Numbered from the stretch's first letter, positions 1 to 12,860 are shown. The stretch is DNA of 64,000 nt from Dactylonectria macrodidyma (GCA_020744425.1 JAGMUV010000001.1:496001-560000); one strand, 5' to 3'. Notes: generated by a model from the sequence alone, not told the origin. Program-made: numbers and translations.

Positions 1-707
1 CTATCAAGGACAGCGGTATCAAGATTCTCGATTCTATCATCAACGCCGGTATCATCCTTTCTGCTTGGTCATCCGGAAACTCCTTCCTATACATGTCGAG
101 CCGATCGCTTTACTCTATGGCAAAGTCAGGCAATGCTCCCGCCATTTTCGCTCGCTGCAACCGTCACGGAGTTCCAGTCTACGCAACCCTTTGCAGCGCG
201 CTGTTTGGCCCTCTTGCCTACATGAATGTCGGAAACTCGACCAGCCAGGTATTTAACTGGTTCATCAACATGACTAACACCGCTGGATTCACCTCTTGGG
301 TCTGCTGTTGCATTATTCTGTTGAGGTTCCGCAAGGCCTGCAAGGCACAAGGTGTCACCGACATCCCCTTCCAGTCGTGGCTGCAGCCTTGGGCATCTTA
401 CGTCTGCATGGTGTTCTTCATCTGTCTCCTTGGTCTCAATGGTTTCAGTGTTTTCTTCCCGGGCCACTGGTCCGTCTCCTCTTTCTTGACAGCCTACATT
501 GGTCTTCCTATCTTCCTCGCTATCTATTTTGGTCATCGCATTTATCACTGGAAGGATAGTTGGATGATTGCGCCAGGCGAGGTTGACATGCATACCGGAT
601 TGGATGCTATCAAGGCTCTTGAGGAGACAGAATCCGAGCAAGAATATCCTCAGAAACGTGGTGCGGGAGCAAAGGCGTGGAGAGTGGTTAAATCTTTGTG
701 GGAATAG
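1..707 (+). CDS. Amino acid permease (APC/YAT family), 3' part only
   Basis: This is the C-terminal part of a plasma-membrane amino acid/H+ symporter of the fungal YAT group. It is cut by the left edge and open from base 3 to the stop at 705-707. The visible stretch runs from the family's transmembrane segment 8 region (SGNSFLYMSSRSLYSMA, the usual 'SA.NS.LY..SR.LY..A' signature) through about four further hydrophobic segments, with the family's GVP-type loop (RHGVPVYA) between them. It ends in a hydrophilic cytosolic tail rich in E, K and R. The permease at 59632-61419 belongs to the same family. There are no introns in this part. The substrate cannot be read from the tail; arginine, lysine, general or proline-type permeases all remain possible. 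Confidence 0.9.
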   Translation, partial: IKDSGIKILDSIINAGIILSAWSSGNSFLYMSSRSLYSMAKSGNAPAIFARCNRHGVPVYATLCSALFGPLAYMNVGNSTSQVFNWFINMTNTAGFTSWVCCCIILLRFRKACKAQGVTDIPFQSWLQPWASYVCMVFFICLLGLNGFSVFFPGHWSVSSFLTAYIGLPIFLAIYFGHRIYHWKDSWMIAPGEVDMHTGLDAIKALEETESEQEYPQKRGAGAKAWRVVKSLWE

Positions 708-1828
708 AAGGGCGTTTTGCCACGCAGGTCGATCTACAGCGATGTAGGATTAGTACATCCAAGACTTAGAATATTCACACTATCTCATTCACATCTACAT
801 TTACCTTCGACTTTGGTTTCACAATGCAGTACCACATATGTTTTCTGTGTTGCTTCGACCATCCACAATGTGATTATTACATAATATGGGGATCAATTAT
901 GCGAAGAAGTGAAGCCCGCAGTGTTGCACGACGCCATCAATATACGTAACGACATGTGTCTGTGGCAAGGTAGGGCAGACGTGCCATGTTACATGAAAGA
1001 TGTTTTGTCAATTGATGAAGATGGAGAGCATCTCGAAACCCTGCTCATTGAGCAAGTGAGTTAACTTAAGGTCTCAAGAGGCTATGGGGAACTTGATGGC
1101 CCCCTTGTGTCGGCGACAAAAGAGGTGACGAGCCGATTTTAGGATGCCTACCCACCTACGATTGGCCAGAAGCCCACTAAAGCTATGTGATTGCAAGCAT
1201 CGGCATCAGCAACGAGGTGACCGATGAGGGCTCGGCATCTTTGAGATGTGACCGACGGCTTGGCGATGCAACATGAATTCAAGACTACATGCTTTGTTTG
1301 CTCCAAATATTCACTACATTGGACCTCTTACTGTCAAACCGTCTCTTTCTAGCTGTGTAAATTTGTTTGCAAGTCAATGGCCTGGTAAGTTGATCGCCGG
1401 CATCTCAAATCTGGAAATCATGAGCGAATCTGTTCCACGCTAGTCTCACTTGGGGCCACAACCCGTGAGCCCGATTCGCAGAGACATTTAGATAAGCTAG
1501 CGTGAGGTCAATGGAGGGAGCTGCTAGCGAGATCTGTTCGGCTTCTCCTGACAACTACGCCGTGGGAGAATATGCGTACTGTACGGTAGGATAATTGTGT
1601 CTGGTTGGTATAGCTAGCTAGCATCTGGTGGTGGCAAAGCTCGCCGTCGCGGGAAAGATCGGCGACATCGGCTGTTGCTGCACAAATCAGATCAGGTTCA
1701 AATCGGGACGCGGGGTCCAGGTCCGACACACCGAATCCCACCACCACTCATCTATTTAGGTGATATCTTGAGGGCGTATTGAGATCGAAAACTCCTTGAT
1801 TTGGTGCAAGACGAGCAGATAGAACACC
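708..1828. other. Intergenic, no gene recognised
   Basis: This is the 3' flank of the permease and the 5' flank of the hydroxyglutarate dehydrogenase-like gene. It has only short open frames without recognisable domains. A B-box-like stretch near 1693 lacks a matching tRNA fold. Confidence 0.6.
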
Positions 1829-3126
1829 ATGTTCACGCGGGCCGTGTCAAGATTGGCTTTCAAGTCCCCAGCCAAACTCCAGAAATCTTGCTTCAGCTCC
1901 ACGGCAGCAGCAAGGGCAGATTTTACTCATGCCGTGAGTCTCCATTGTCGAACCATGGGCGTTCGCCCAATCAAGAATTGTAGTCATTGACACTCGTGTA
2001 GGTAATCGGAGGCGGTGTCGTCGGCCTGGCCGTCGCCCAAAGACTCGCCCAGCGCGAAAACACCTCAACCATCCTCATTGAGCGAAATGTCGGCATCGGC
2101 ATGGAAACCAGCTCGCGCAACAGCGAAGTCATCCACGCAGGCATCTACTACGGCACCGAGAGCCTCAAGGGCAAGCTATGCATCCGCGGAAAGGAGCTGC
2201 TGTACCAGCTGTGCGACGAGGCCGACATCCCGTACCGTCGGACCGGCAAGTGGATCGTGGCACAGGACGAGGCGCAGCACAAGTCCCTCGAGAAGATTTA
2301 TGCAACTTGTCAAGAGCTTGGTGTTCCCATGAGATGGGTTAGTGAGGCAGAGGTGGAACGGGACGGCGAGGGTGTAGTTGCGCGAGCTGGGGTGTTGGAG
2401 AGTCCAACAACGGGTATTGTCGACTCGCACAGCTTGATGCTGGCCTTGCTTGGCCGCTTCGAAGAGTCCGAGGGTATCCTCGCGCTCAACTCACCCGTGA
2501 CCGGAATAAGACCACTGGGAGATGCTGGCAGCGAAGGCTGGGAGATCGACGTCAAAGACGCTGCCACATCAGAGACATCCACCATCACCGCCGAAACCAT
2601 CATCAACTCGGCAGGACTCGGCGCAGTCGCCATTCACAACATGATTACCCCGCCAGAACGACACATGGAGATGTTCTACGCCAAGGGAAACTACTTTTCA
2701 TACTCTTCGTCCACTCCCAAGATCTCACGCCTTATATATCCCGTGCCCGCCCCTGGCGCCGGCGGCTTGGGAACCCATCTAACCCTCGACCTGGGCGGCC
2801 GAGTACGCTTCGGGCCGGATGTCGAATGGGTCGACAATCCCGACGATCTCACTGCCAACGCAAAACAGCTGCACTTGGCCATCAAGGATATCCAACAGTA
2901 CCTGCCTGCGGTGGATGGGAGCTGTCTGGCAGCCGACTATGCCGGTCTACGGCCGAAGCTAGCCCGTGGTGGAGGTGGTGTTGAGGGCAAGGGATTCCTC
3001 GACTTTATCATCCGCAACGAGGAGGGATACAAGGGTTGGGTGAATCTGCTAGGTATCGAGAGCCCGGGATTGACGAGCTGCTTGGCGATTAGCGAGAAAG
3101 TGGATCATCTGGTGTACGGTTCTTGA
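1829..3126 (+). CDS. L-2-hydroxyglutarate dehydrogenase-like FAD oxidoreductase, mitochondrial
   Basis: Predicted to oxidise L-2-hydroxyglutarate (or a related 2-hydroxy acid) to the 2-oxo acid in mitochondria, passing electrons to the respiratory chain. Two exons, 1829-1933 and 2002-3126, give 409 residues. The 35-residue first exon is basic, rich in S, A and R and free of acidic residues until its end, so it reads as a mitochondrial targeting peptide. Exon 2 opens with the FAD-binding loop VIGGGVVGLAVA followed by LIERN. It continues with the DAO/L2HGDH-family block ETSSRNSEVIHAGIYY and the later GLRPKL motif. The 68-nt intron has GTGAGT..GTAG ends. A downstream ATG at 2101 would remove the Rossmann fold, so the upstream start is preferred. 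The substrate is inferred from family resemblance; other DAO-type dehydrogenases are possible. Confidence 0.87.
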
Positions 3127-4741
3127 TAAAAAAGAACAATAAACTGCACTTGCTTCTACTACAGAGTAAAAATTTAGAAACTTGATATAAATATGCTATA
3201 GGGAATTCTTGATATATACATTTTTTTTTAACGCATTCTCAATTGTCTATTTTTACTGACTGCCTTTTAGACACATTGAGCGTCCGCATGAATGGGGGTT
3301 ATCGACCAGGTCTAGCGAAACATTGCTAAACCCAGTTTACCCACCCCTTTTCAAGGCTGCTTGTTCTGTGTAACGGAGGCTTCAGGCAGTCCATGGGAAA
3401 GTAAGTCACCGATTTGTCACAATCCCGTTATCCTCTGACGCTCAGAGCATATCAGTCAAGCCACTCGTCCTAGTGCTGACGATCGTTTTGGGGTCACTAC
3501 CAGGTTCCGAGTCAAAGCTCAGCCACCTGGTTAAGCCGGAGGCAGAAGCCGGTGAGCCGCCTTACCCTTCGGCTACTAGACATGCCATGGCGCCAGCCAA
3601 GGTTTTACTCTCTCGTTGCTGGATGGATGTCATGGGATGTTGTGACGTTAGTGGCGCCGCCCTCAACCTCAGCTGGCGTTATCGAAGAGGGGGTGGAAGC
3701 CGACCCGACGGTCAGGGCTCAGACTAGCGGAACACCAGAACTAGCAAGCGAAGTCACAATCGGATGGGATGCCAGGATGAAGATCGCAACTTAACAGGGG
3801 AATATTTCCTATTGCTCTCACCTGCATCAGTCTCGTCTCGTCAGGTGGTGACTAAGGGGGCGAATAGGGAAGGAAGCAGAAAAGCAAAACACAGACTCTG
3901 TCACGTATCAAATGATTCAGCCCTCAGCCCACCCCGTCCGCACCCTCCATCCTTCAACGAGAGACGCGGCAATGCGTAGACGGTCGTGATAGCTATCCTA
4001 GCCTCCTCCGCCCCCGAGTGACCATAGCTGAGTCATACTCTTAGTACGCTTCTTTTTTTCTTTTTTTTTTTCCCCTTATATTCGGCTTGTGATTCGGGCG
4101 GTAAGTTCGTGTTGGTATGCATCACAATGAATCGATGGTGACGCGGAAGCGGCGATCCCTCCGCATTCGTAGGGTGTGTAACCATGCTAAAGTAGCGTGC
4201 GTCAAGGACGGGAAGCTTCACTGAACAGACCTATTTGGCAGGCCGGAGAGACGCAGGAGATCCCCTCCTCCATCAGCATCCTTGCTGTCCCTGCAGCTTC
4301 AAAGAGTCAGGGTGCTGCATAAAATGGCTATTGGTTGATACTCAAGGGAACCCCTGATCAGCCACACAATACTTGGGATCCAAGCCCAGAATTTAAGTCG
4401 ATCTCTCGAGGAGGTCGAGGCACGGTTCTGATTACTGAGCACTCCATACACCTTGGTTGGCATCTCACTTTCTCGTGGCGCACCTGGTGGCGCGGCGCTC
4501 TATTTCGCAATCTCGGCAATGTCGCCGTGCTGCCTATGTATGTGGTCTTCCCCCTCTAAGGTCTTGCGCATCATCACTTTTTCGTCAAGATTTTGAATTT
4601 TCGGTTATTACACAATTCTTACCGTGAATAGACGCCAGGAGATCCTGCTTGACATGACAAAGCAGGCATCATACCCTGCCACCCCAAAACCTCCACCCCT
4701 AGTCCGCTGAAAGGGCCACTGTGACCAGTTGCTGCCCCGCC
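3127..4741. other. Intergenic, no gene recognised
   Basis: This stretch has only short overlapping open frames in several phases with no domain, no intron structure and low-complexity composition. There is a pyrimidine tract near 4050-4075. It probably contains the 3' flank of the upstream gene and the promoter of the rhodopsin-like gene. Confidence 0.5.
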
Positions 4742-5781
4742 ATGGAGGAGGTTCCAGTGGATGATTCGATTGGGCCACGCAACTTGGCGCTTGTGACTGT
4801 CGCCTTTGCCATCGGTCTCCTCCTCTTCGCGCTGAGAATATACACGCGAATCGTCCCCACTTACAAGTTGAACACTTCGGACTACATGATCACAATTGCT
4901 GTGGTAAGTAGTAATAATAAAAAATAGCACAGTCAAGCGAGCACCTAACATCTAATTTCTTGATCAGGTCGCCCAAGTTATCACCTACGCATTATTTACA
5001 GCTTCCGTCACCAACGGCTTCGGACGTCACGACTATTTCATCACCCCGTCAAGCCGCATCACGATTTTGAAGCTTTTGTTCGGTGTCGTGTTCGCGGGGT
5101 TATGGGTATCGACTTTTGCTAGACTATCTATCGCATGTTTATTATATTCCTTTACGGTGTCGACGGCGTGGAGGGCGGTTCTCTGGTTTGTTATCGGGTT
5201 CCAAGTGCTTACCCTGCTCGGTAGCGAGATTTTCCAACTGCTGGAATGCCGTCCAGTCAGGGCCATGTGGGAGCCAGTTCCTGATGCGCAGTGTATGGAC
5301 CGGGAGGATGCCTGGGTCATTGGCTATGTTTTCTGTGGTGAGCGCCTACCCCTTCGGGTTTTGCAAACACTAACCCGTCCAAGGAACGAGCATGTTGAGC
5401 GATTTGACACTCACCATCATACCAATGTTCCTTATCTGGGGCCTGAGTAGGCATATCCTGGAACGTTTTCTTATTGCCGTCTTGATGGGGCTTAGTCTCT
5501 TTGCCACGATCGCGACGGTAATGAAGGTCGTCTATATGAAAACGTCCGACTTCTCCACCCCTGACATCTTCCGGGCAGCGATGCCCATATTCTTATGGTG
5601 CCGACTCGAGGAATGCCTCATAGTCGCCGCGGCTTCCGCTCCCCTCCTCAAGGCCCCTATCGAGCGGGCCCTCTATCGATTGGGATTTCCTACATTCCAA
5701 AATGCAGTCAGGCAACTGGACTCTTTAGAGTCGGCTCAAATGCCATCAAAGACCCTATCTGTGCGGCTATCAGAGGCATAG
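4742..5781 (+). CDS. Rhodopsin-like seven-helix membrane protein (fungal rhodopsin/PTH11-type domain)
   Basis: An integral membrane protein of the large fungal family often annotated 'integral membrane protein' or PTH11-like. Three exons, 4742-4903, 4968-5337 and 5384-5781, give 309 residues. Seven hydrophobic segments can be followed: the first around LVTVAFAIGLLLFALRIYTR, then a TSDY..I.IA segment, a FGRHDYF loop, a long central helix (FARLSIACLLYSF), and the family block CGTSMLSDLTLTIIPMFLIW at the exon 2/3 junction. The C-terminal cytosolic tail is short, about 45 residues, compared with longer tails in many relatives. No N-terminal CFEM cysteine domain is present. The start was chosen at the ATG before the first helix. 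Molecular function is unknown for most of the family; a role in surface sensing is known only for PTH11-type members. Confidence 0.8.
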
Positions 5782-6743
5782 TCAACGATAAATAGCGGGA
5801 TGCCTACAGAAATAAAGGGCCGGTTGACATTATATTGCCCAGCAAAATGCGATTATTATAATTAGAATATTAAAAATTTACTTCAAATTTATGATCTTGA
5901 TGTAACCATCTTATATCTTCCTCTCTACCTACAGCCACTAGAACCATGAATACTCTCGGGCATGCCTGATGCTCCATCGGCAGTGCTGACAAAAAACTTC
6001 GGTGTACTCGGAAAGCTGGACGCCAGATAGCCACAAGCTCACACACAACTTACAATACACCTAAACATTAGGATCGAACTAAGCATTCCAAGGCACGGCT
6101 TTGATTTGGTACACAGAATGGTGGTGGGTACTCCCTAGGCACACCACGCCGCATGCTAGCCAGATGTCGGCTTTGAGAGGTCGGTCCCTTGCATTAGCGA
6201 TGAGATCGTACATAAATGACCATTCGAATCACATTTCAAATAACTCAAACTTACTCTAAGCTAGCCTAAAGCTGTCGCGGCTCCCAGGCTGTCTTCAGGC
6301 AATATTGAACCTCAAGAGCAGAAAGGGGAAAATGCCATGATACAAGAGCAGGAGAGAAGGCGGGGGGACGCTATCATTAACGCAGAGCGAGATTCATGGT
6401 GTTCCTTACCTTAAAGTGTAACATTTGCTATCGTCGATATTGTGTGATCGCAACTTGACCTTCCTGCGTTCTCAACTCTTCGCACATCACATGCGATTAG
6501 GTCCGGCACTGATCCTCCTTGCGCCAGTCCCCTGATTCCTCGAACTAGAATAACCTTAATAAAAGAGCAGATGCTTAGTGACTCGATTCTGAACATGTAG
6601 GGAGAAGTGTCATCTTGGTATCTGCTTGAACGCATGGCAATGGTCTCACGCAATGTCCGTCTTATCTGTAGAAAATGGCTCCTCTTATGACGCTTCTTTT
6701 ATGTATTGACCAGTCTATATCCCATGTCTAACTTAATTGTACA
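5782..6743. other. Convergent intergenic region
   Basis: This is the space between the 3' ends of the rhodopsin-like gene and the alpha-hydroxy acid oxidase. It is AT-rich near 5850-5900. The only longer frame (6411-6653, minus) has no recognisable domain. Confidence 0.5.
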
Positions 6744-8205
6744 CTACAGCTTCGCAAGAACGCCATTCGGCTGCAAAAGGGACAGATGCGCCTTGGAAAT
6801 ATCGGAAATGGTGCGGGTGCTAGGGTATCAATTAGTCAATGTCTTTGCTGTCACGAGTTTTTTCGCTTAAAGGCTTACCCGGCAAGTGCCATGCACGTAA
6901 TAAACTCATCGTACAAAATGTCAAGGGCCAGCTTCACGCCGCGTTCTCCGTCGTACTGCGCCAGGGCGAATTAGTCGACTGAGGATTTCGAAAATAGGAC
7001 AGCTGTCACGGTGCCAAACTTACAGCCAACCCCCAGAGAGCAGGGCGTCCGGCGAGACAGAAATCAGCTCCCAGAGCAAGCGCCTTAAATATGTCGGTGC
7101 CGCGACGGATGCCACCGTCGACAGCGATGGCGATGCGGCCCTTTGCTACGGGCGCGCAGTCTCGCAGCGTGTCGAGCGTCGCGGGGACGGTGTCGAGTTG
7201 GCGGCCGCCATGGTTGGAGATGATGATACCGTCGAGGCCATGCTCAATAGCAAGTTCGACGTCTTCGGTCGTGTAGACTGTAATTTTGGTCAGGGAGGTG
7301 GACATATGCTTGGGTTTGTGCATACTGACTTCCTTTGCCCCAGAGCTGCATCTTGGTGTGTTTTCTGAAGAACGCGACCAACTCGGCCCATTCAATTTCG
7401 TCGTCATAAGCCATCGCATCGCCACAGTCTTCCAGGTTGGAGACATCGACTCCGGGGAACAAGTTGGGGTACTCCATCCCCTTGGGAACTCCAAACGCGT
7501 TGCGGTACTCGTTCAACCGCCTGCCCAGTCGTGGTCCATCAAGGGTCAAGAACATGGCCTTGAAACCAGCAGCTAGAAAGTTCTAGGTTAGTTCCCCGCA
7601 TCAAGTCTTAAATAGTAGGATAGAACAAACCCTCAGCTCGCTTCACCATGGTAATCATGGCGTCTTTATTCTTAAGCAGACTGAGCTGCATGCCATATGG
7701 GTTTCCAGATGAGTGGGCTATCACCTCTTCCAGAGCAATGGTAGAGTAGCAGGAGAGCCCCATGGGTACACCCATGGCGGCAGCGGCTTTGGAGGTGCCG
7801 ATTTCTCCATCGGGGTGAGCCATGGCTTGCATGGCGGTGGGAGAAAAGCCGAAGGGGAACTTGACCTTGACGCCGAGGAAGTTGGTGCTGGGGTCGAGGT
7901 TGGACACGTTCTTCAGCACCCGTGGTCGGATGCGATAGCGATCATATGCCGTCTCATTTTCCCGGAGGCTGCGTTGGGGTCAGAGGGTGGCGATAAGAGT
8001 GGCGGGAGGGGCAGGGGATCTTACCTGATGAGATCCATAGCTCCCTCATTGTAGTATTCTGGTTTCTCGTCAGATAAAATCCACGAAATTAATCATGTAG
8101 AATGAGCCAACCTCGGACGCTCTTGGTGAGCTTGGCCGATCCAAGACGGTTGAGATCGTCGAGAGAACAGACCTGGGGGTCATAGGTGCGTCCTCGGTTG
8201 GCCAT
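6744..8205 (-). CDS. FMN-dependent alpha-hydroxy acid oxidase/dehydrogenase (glycolate/lactate oxidase type)
   Basis: Oxidises an L-2-hydroxy acid (lactate-, glycolate- or mandelate-like) to the 2-oxo acid using FMN. Seven exons on the minus strand (8205-8112, 8058-8025, 7968-7631, 7572-7330, 7277-7024, 6955-6879, 6819-6744) give 371 residues, the usual length of the soluble TIM-barrel enzyme without the cytochrome b2 heme domain. Visible family motifs: YYNEGAMDL near residue 33, RYRIRPRVL, FPFGFSPTAMQ, the catalytic lysine in KGIYTTED (K235), the active-site histidine block SNHGGRQLD (H259), the FMN phosphate region VDGGIRRGTD, and the C-terminal LAGTRTISDI. All splice junctions keep phase, including a GTCAGT donor after residue 236. 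No N-terminal targeting peptide or C-terminal peroxisomal SKL-type signal is seen; the protein ends LAKL. Substrate unknown. Confidence 0.9.
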
Positions 8206-10431
8206 TGCTGCTGGACTGGTGCTTGCGGACTGAACACGGGTATCAAAGAGGGCAAAAGAAGTATGGAAGAGACAGAAAAAAAAAGGCTATGTTGAACACG
8301 TAGAACGATAGGTGGAGTGAATTGAAGAGCAACCTTCACGATGTTGAGGCTGTGGTGATTTATGCTTCTTAGCAATCCCCCCCAGAGTCGCTATCTACAG
8401 GGTAACCGGATGCGGCATCGTTCGTCCCCGCCGGTCGAGGCACCGTCTTCCTTGCTCCGCGGCTATCCGTTTGTGAGCTATCACTAGTTCTAGCGAGGCT
8501 TTCATCCATCAGTTCGCTACAAAGCGTTGATATCGCTACCAGCTGCCTCTGCGGGGTCCATGTGCTCGGCTCCGGGTGGGGGAAACTAAGACGCGCATAC
8601 CTGCCTTCGGAGCTCTTAGTGGTAGTAATCCATCACGACTCAGTGGGCTTCGAGTCGTGTCCACACCGCTACTAGGGCCATTCTAGCACCGATCTCGGTC
8701 GGCACTTGTTCACTTTTCGCCATCTGTTGCCCTGCCCTGCGTAGAACCGAGCCCTTGACATCAGTTCGAGGTCTAGAAGCACTGTCGAGACAATTCGTCT
8801 AGCGTTGATTCCACGGTATAAAGAAGCAGAACCCACCCGCGATGGAAGGTCATGTGCAGCTTCGGCTCCGGGCCTGTGGGATTGCATTTGTTTCTGATCG
8901 CTGTCATCAACATCTGTATGCGCTTCGGTGGGATATGTCCCGGACAGGGGCGTCGCGAGCAATGGAGTCGTCAGTGATCCCTTCGCTTACATTCGGTGTA
9001 TAACATGTTCTCGTGCACTATGATGCTTGTCATGGTTTGTCGGGGATTGCGCAATGGCCGGTCGTTCGCTGCATCTCGGTAGTCTACTGTGGTCGATGGG
9101 CTGAACCTCTCTCGCCTAGGTTTTGGGAATATTTGCTTCCACTGTTGTCCACCTTGCGGTACCGCTTGTACACGGACTGAATGTCTGGTAAAATATTACC
9201 AAGCTGCTTGTGAAACTACTCCAACGCCCTGGAAGATAATTAATGATAAAAGCAAGCACAATTGGTCTCTGATCGCAATCGCGTTCTGCATCATGTGGCC
9301 TATAGGGTACGATGCGGTCTCTTGCCGCCAATGGCCTCACCTCGCCGATTAACATCAACCATGCTACCGGCATTAGCAACATAGATATTTACTTCTAGAC
9401 CACTGTGTTTCCAAACGATCACCAAGTGGCTTGAATTTAGTATCAAATTGCATTCAGCCTCTATCAGACTCAATTGGGTCGCTGGACAGTCACTCGTACC
9501 ATCTCAACACCTCAAAATGCATCATATCCTCCACAACCCACTGCCGCTTCACATGCAGATCCCCGATCTGGGGAATTCTGGGGAATAAGCATGGCCAGTC
9601 ACAAGCGCTGTCATGTCGAAGTACGAAGCCGCAACAGGGGCAGGGGTATGTCAACGGCCATCTGGGGCTCATCAACCTGGGCCGTGATGGCTTCATTCGG
9701 CGCGTGGTGGTGGGTGTTGATTTATTATGGGTACTACGTGTTGGCGGGGTTCAACGTTGGGCTTTGTTCATGACTTGTAGAACTAAATGCTGGCGTGAGC
9801 ACTCTATGCTATCATTTGGACACACCTTGACGAGGACATACCCAACTTGCAGCTGCTTGAGGGACAGATACCAAGTCAACCTCTGAACTCTTCAGACTTG
9901 ATTTCTCTCCAACAGGACGTCTCCCACGCCAACCCATCTCAAATCCAAGCTAGAAGCGCCAAGCCACTCCCCTGCAACCCTCTCGCCGTCAACTTCCTCA
10001 TCCCATTAAGCCGGCTCGAGCCATCCCTGTCTCCACCAAGGCCATGTGGACCCGTGGGGAAGCCCCGAGTCCGCAGCCAATTGCCAGGGACATGATTCAG
10101 CGAACCGTTATCTCTCCTCTACCCACAATATTTCTCAACGTCAGTTTCGTCCATATCATAGAGAGCAGTTGTCCCCCCTTCGCTAGGAATTTCCTTTGGT
10201 AATTTATCACCACATAACACCCAGAAGCGGGAACAGAGGCAGACAGGACAGGTGAACCGATACCCAGGTTTCTTCCCCACCGGCTCTCTCTCCCCGTTGC
10301 CAGGCCCCTCACTCTACCCTGCGTTGCCTTCTCTCTCGCCTTGACCTGCGTTTCGTTTCGTCTTGCCCTTGGAGGAACCCATCTCGCCTTCCATCGCCTC
10401 TTCTCTGTTCCCCCCGGACCGCCCCAAGACA
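8206..10431. other. Long divergent intergenic region
   Basis: About 2.2 kb lies between the oxidase start and the Zn2Cys6 regulator start. Open frames at 8672-8962, 9089-9352 and 9431-9886 show no domain, no conserved motif and no convincing intron pattern. The last 500 bases before the regulator are rich in C and T, as in many fungal 5' leaders. Confidence 0.5.
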
Positions 10432-12631
10432 ATGTCGCCCCATTCTCGCCAGAGCTACCAGCCCCGGAAGCATAGCAAGACATTTACGGGGTGCTGGACA
10501 TGCCGCGGCCGCAAGGTCAAGTGCGACGAGGAGCGTCCTGGATGCCGCCAGTGTCGCCAGAAGAACCTCGCATGCCAGGGGTACGGCGTCCGTCTGCACT
10601 GGATGCCTTCCGAGACGGGCCCTGTGGGAAGCAATCTTGATCCACCGCCCCAGCAGCTGCCAAGGGTCAAGTCGCAGCGAAGCCAGATCTCCATCGGTAT
10701 GTTAGATGATCCTCCACAGCATGTCTGGATGACTAACCCGTAACTACAAGAGCCAATGAAATCAATCCTGAATTGCAACGAGATTGATGAGATTCTGACC
10801 TCCATCGATTCGCTCGAGGCCCACCACGGCCCCTCGTCGTCCCTCAACTTGGGTTGCTTCGGTGTCTTTGACACTGCTGGCTCTCCTCCCGTCTTTACAC
10901 CGCAATTTCTACCACTAGATGATCGACCCATGTCCATCGGCTCGTCTGATTCCGAACAATTCTTTGACCAGCCTGACATCTCCGACCCCTTTGATGTCTC
11001 CGAGGTGCTACCCGTTGCCGCCTTCTTTGATGCATTCAGTCCCTCCGAGTTCCTCGGCCCCGACTCATTACCCACCTTTGACTTTTCGACTCCGTGTCTT
11101 ACTTCGGGCGACTTCGACACTTCTCTCCACGAATCTACGGAACTGGTTCAGCACAAGTCCAAAGAGAGTCCTCGTCTAGAGGTCGTGAGCTCAAGCTTTA
11201 ACAATGATGCCTGGCTTTCCCAGCCCCCTCCCCGGTGTCCGACCGAGTCACCGCTGTCGAAACAAGAGCAATTCCTCATGTCTCATTACGTGAATCGGGT
11301 TGTACGACTATTTTGCGTCATCGACAACGCCAAAAGTCCCTGGAAAACCATCCATCTTCCACGGGCGCTCCAGAGTATTGGAGAGCTCTCTATTGTCGGG
11401 TCGACCTCGCGTATCCAAGGTGCTCTTCGAAACGCCTTATTATCAATTAGTGCCTTTTATTTATCCAACGACAACAAATCCAGAGCCCGTGAAGAAGACG
11501 CCGTCAAGTGGGCAAACGAGGCGGCATGGTTCCGATGCAAAGCCATCAAGCTTCTCAAAGACGCTGTCGAGAATGACTTCTACTCCGTACCAAAGCCAAA
11601 GTATAAGGAGTTCCTGGCAACGATGCTTTCTATGATCTCTATCAACGTACTTCAACCTCAATCATAAATCTTTTGCTTCAACTGACACAGATTTCTAGGT
11701 CATGTCTGGCGATTTAGATACCTGCGGTCTTCATCTTGATGGTGCCTGGCGACTAATGACTCACGCAAGGAATTGGAAATCCAAGTACTCGACCAAAGCC
11801 CGATCCCTTCATCGAATCTACTTCTACCTGAGGACCATATACGAGAGCACAGCGCTAGGAGAAACCCACATCGAACGACCCTGCCTTGAAAACTCTTCCC
11901 CAGAGTCACCCCCATCCGAGACAACAACCAAAGTCGCAGTCACTGTCCCCCCCGATGATGGATGCCCCTCGATCCACTCAATTATACCCGACTCTATGGC
12001 TCGTATGGCCACCTACGAAAGCATTTATGGCGTTCCCCAAAAGCTGTTGGTGCTTCTGACGAGGGCTGTTCATCTTATCGGCCAAGTCAATGAAGTACGG
12101 AATAGGGACAAGACGACCTTAATACCGGACCATTTGTCGAGCCAATGCGACGAATTAGAGATTTGCATCATGGACAGACAGATTGAAGACGAACTTGAGC
12201 ACTGGTTGCCAGACGACAAGAGCATAGACTCTGACATTATTCGACATCAAACGCGCGCGTTTCACAACGCCGTCATTATTTATTTCGCCCAACACATCCG
12301 TCTTCTTGGACATCGCTATTTACAGCCATACATCAAGGCCGTCCTTGACAACATCGAGGCCATAGAACGAATCAAATCGGAGACACAGATGTTGGCCGCG
12401 CCATTATACTGGCCTGCTTTCATTGCCGCGAGCGAGGCATTTGATCCGGAACTACAGGACAGGGTTAAACGCTGGTACGAACAGGTGGAATTTTATGGGT
12501 TTGAGGCCGTGAGAACTGGAATTCGAGTGTTAACGGATGTCTGGAAGGAGGGTCCAGGGTCTGCGAATCGGAGGACAAGCTTGTGGAGGATTGTGGCGAC
12601 TCGCACAGGGCAAAGTCTGATGTTGACATGA
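10432..12631 (+). CDS. Zn2Cys6 transcription factor
   Basis: A fungal-specific DNA-binding regulator. Three exons, 10432-10696, 10751-11646 and 11699-12631, give 697 residues. The binuclear zinc cluster lies at the N-terminus, C21-x2-C24-x6-C31-x6-C38-x2-C41-x6-C48, with the basic RGRKVKC stretch in the first loop. A low-complexity, acidic and Ser/Pro-rich region follows (about residues 100-240). The C-terminal half resembles the fungal-specific TF domain of the PF11951 type (MSGDLDTCGLHLDGAWRLM and later helices). The second intron, 11647-11698, contains an in-frame stop and must be removed to join SMISIN to VMSGDL. It lies tail-to-tail with the amino acid transporter. Its targets are unknown; regulation of amino acid use is a guess from the neighbour only. 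Confidence 0.88.
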
Positions 12632-12860
12632 GGCACGGCTAGATTATACTGCATATCTAATATCCGCTTAGACTCTCCTCCAAGCAATCGCGAAATGACG
12701 AAGCAATACTCGATTATAAATTAGGCCTGTCCAACAAGAAGCAAGGTTCTAACTTCAATGAAGTAAACAGTGAATTACATCAGTCACATGTCCCGGATGA
12801 CCTCGTTAGTCGGGACTGGTATCATCACTCGTAAACATCGATGTCTGTCTTGCTCCCGAC

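Noticed and set aside
1660..1715. tRNA-like B-box (GGTTCAAATC) near 1693
   Set aside because: No A-box at the right distance and no acceptor stem pairing could be found.
9431..9886. 151-codon plus-strand frame upstream of the first regulator
   Set aside because: No motif, an overlapping 99-codon frame in another phase, and composition like the surrounding non-coding DNA.
10455..11120. 221-codon minus-strand frame over the first Zn2Cys6 regulator
   Set aside because: It is a shadow of the regulator's low-complexity region; the plus strand carries the zinc cluster and intron structure.
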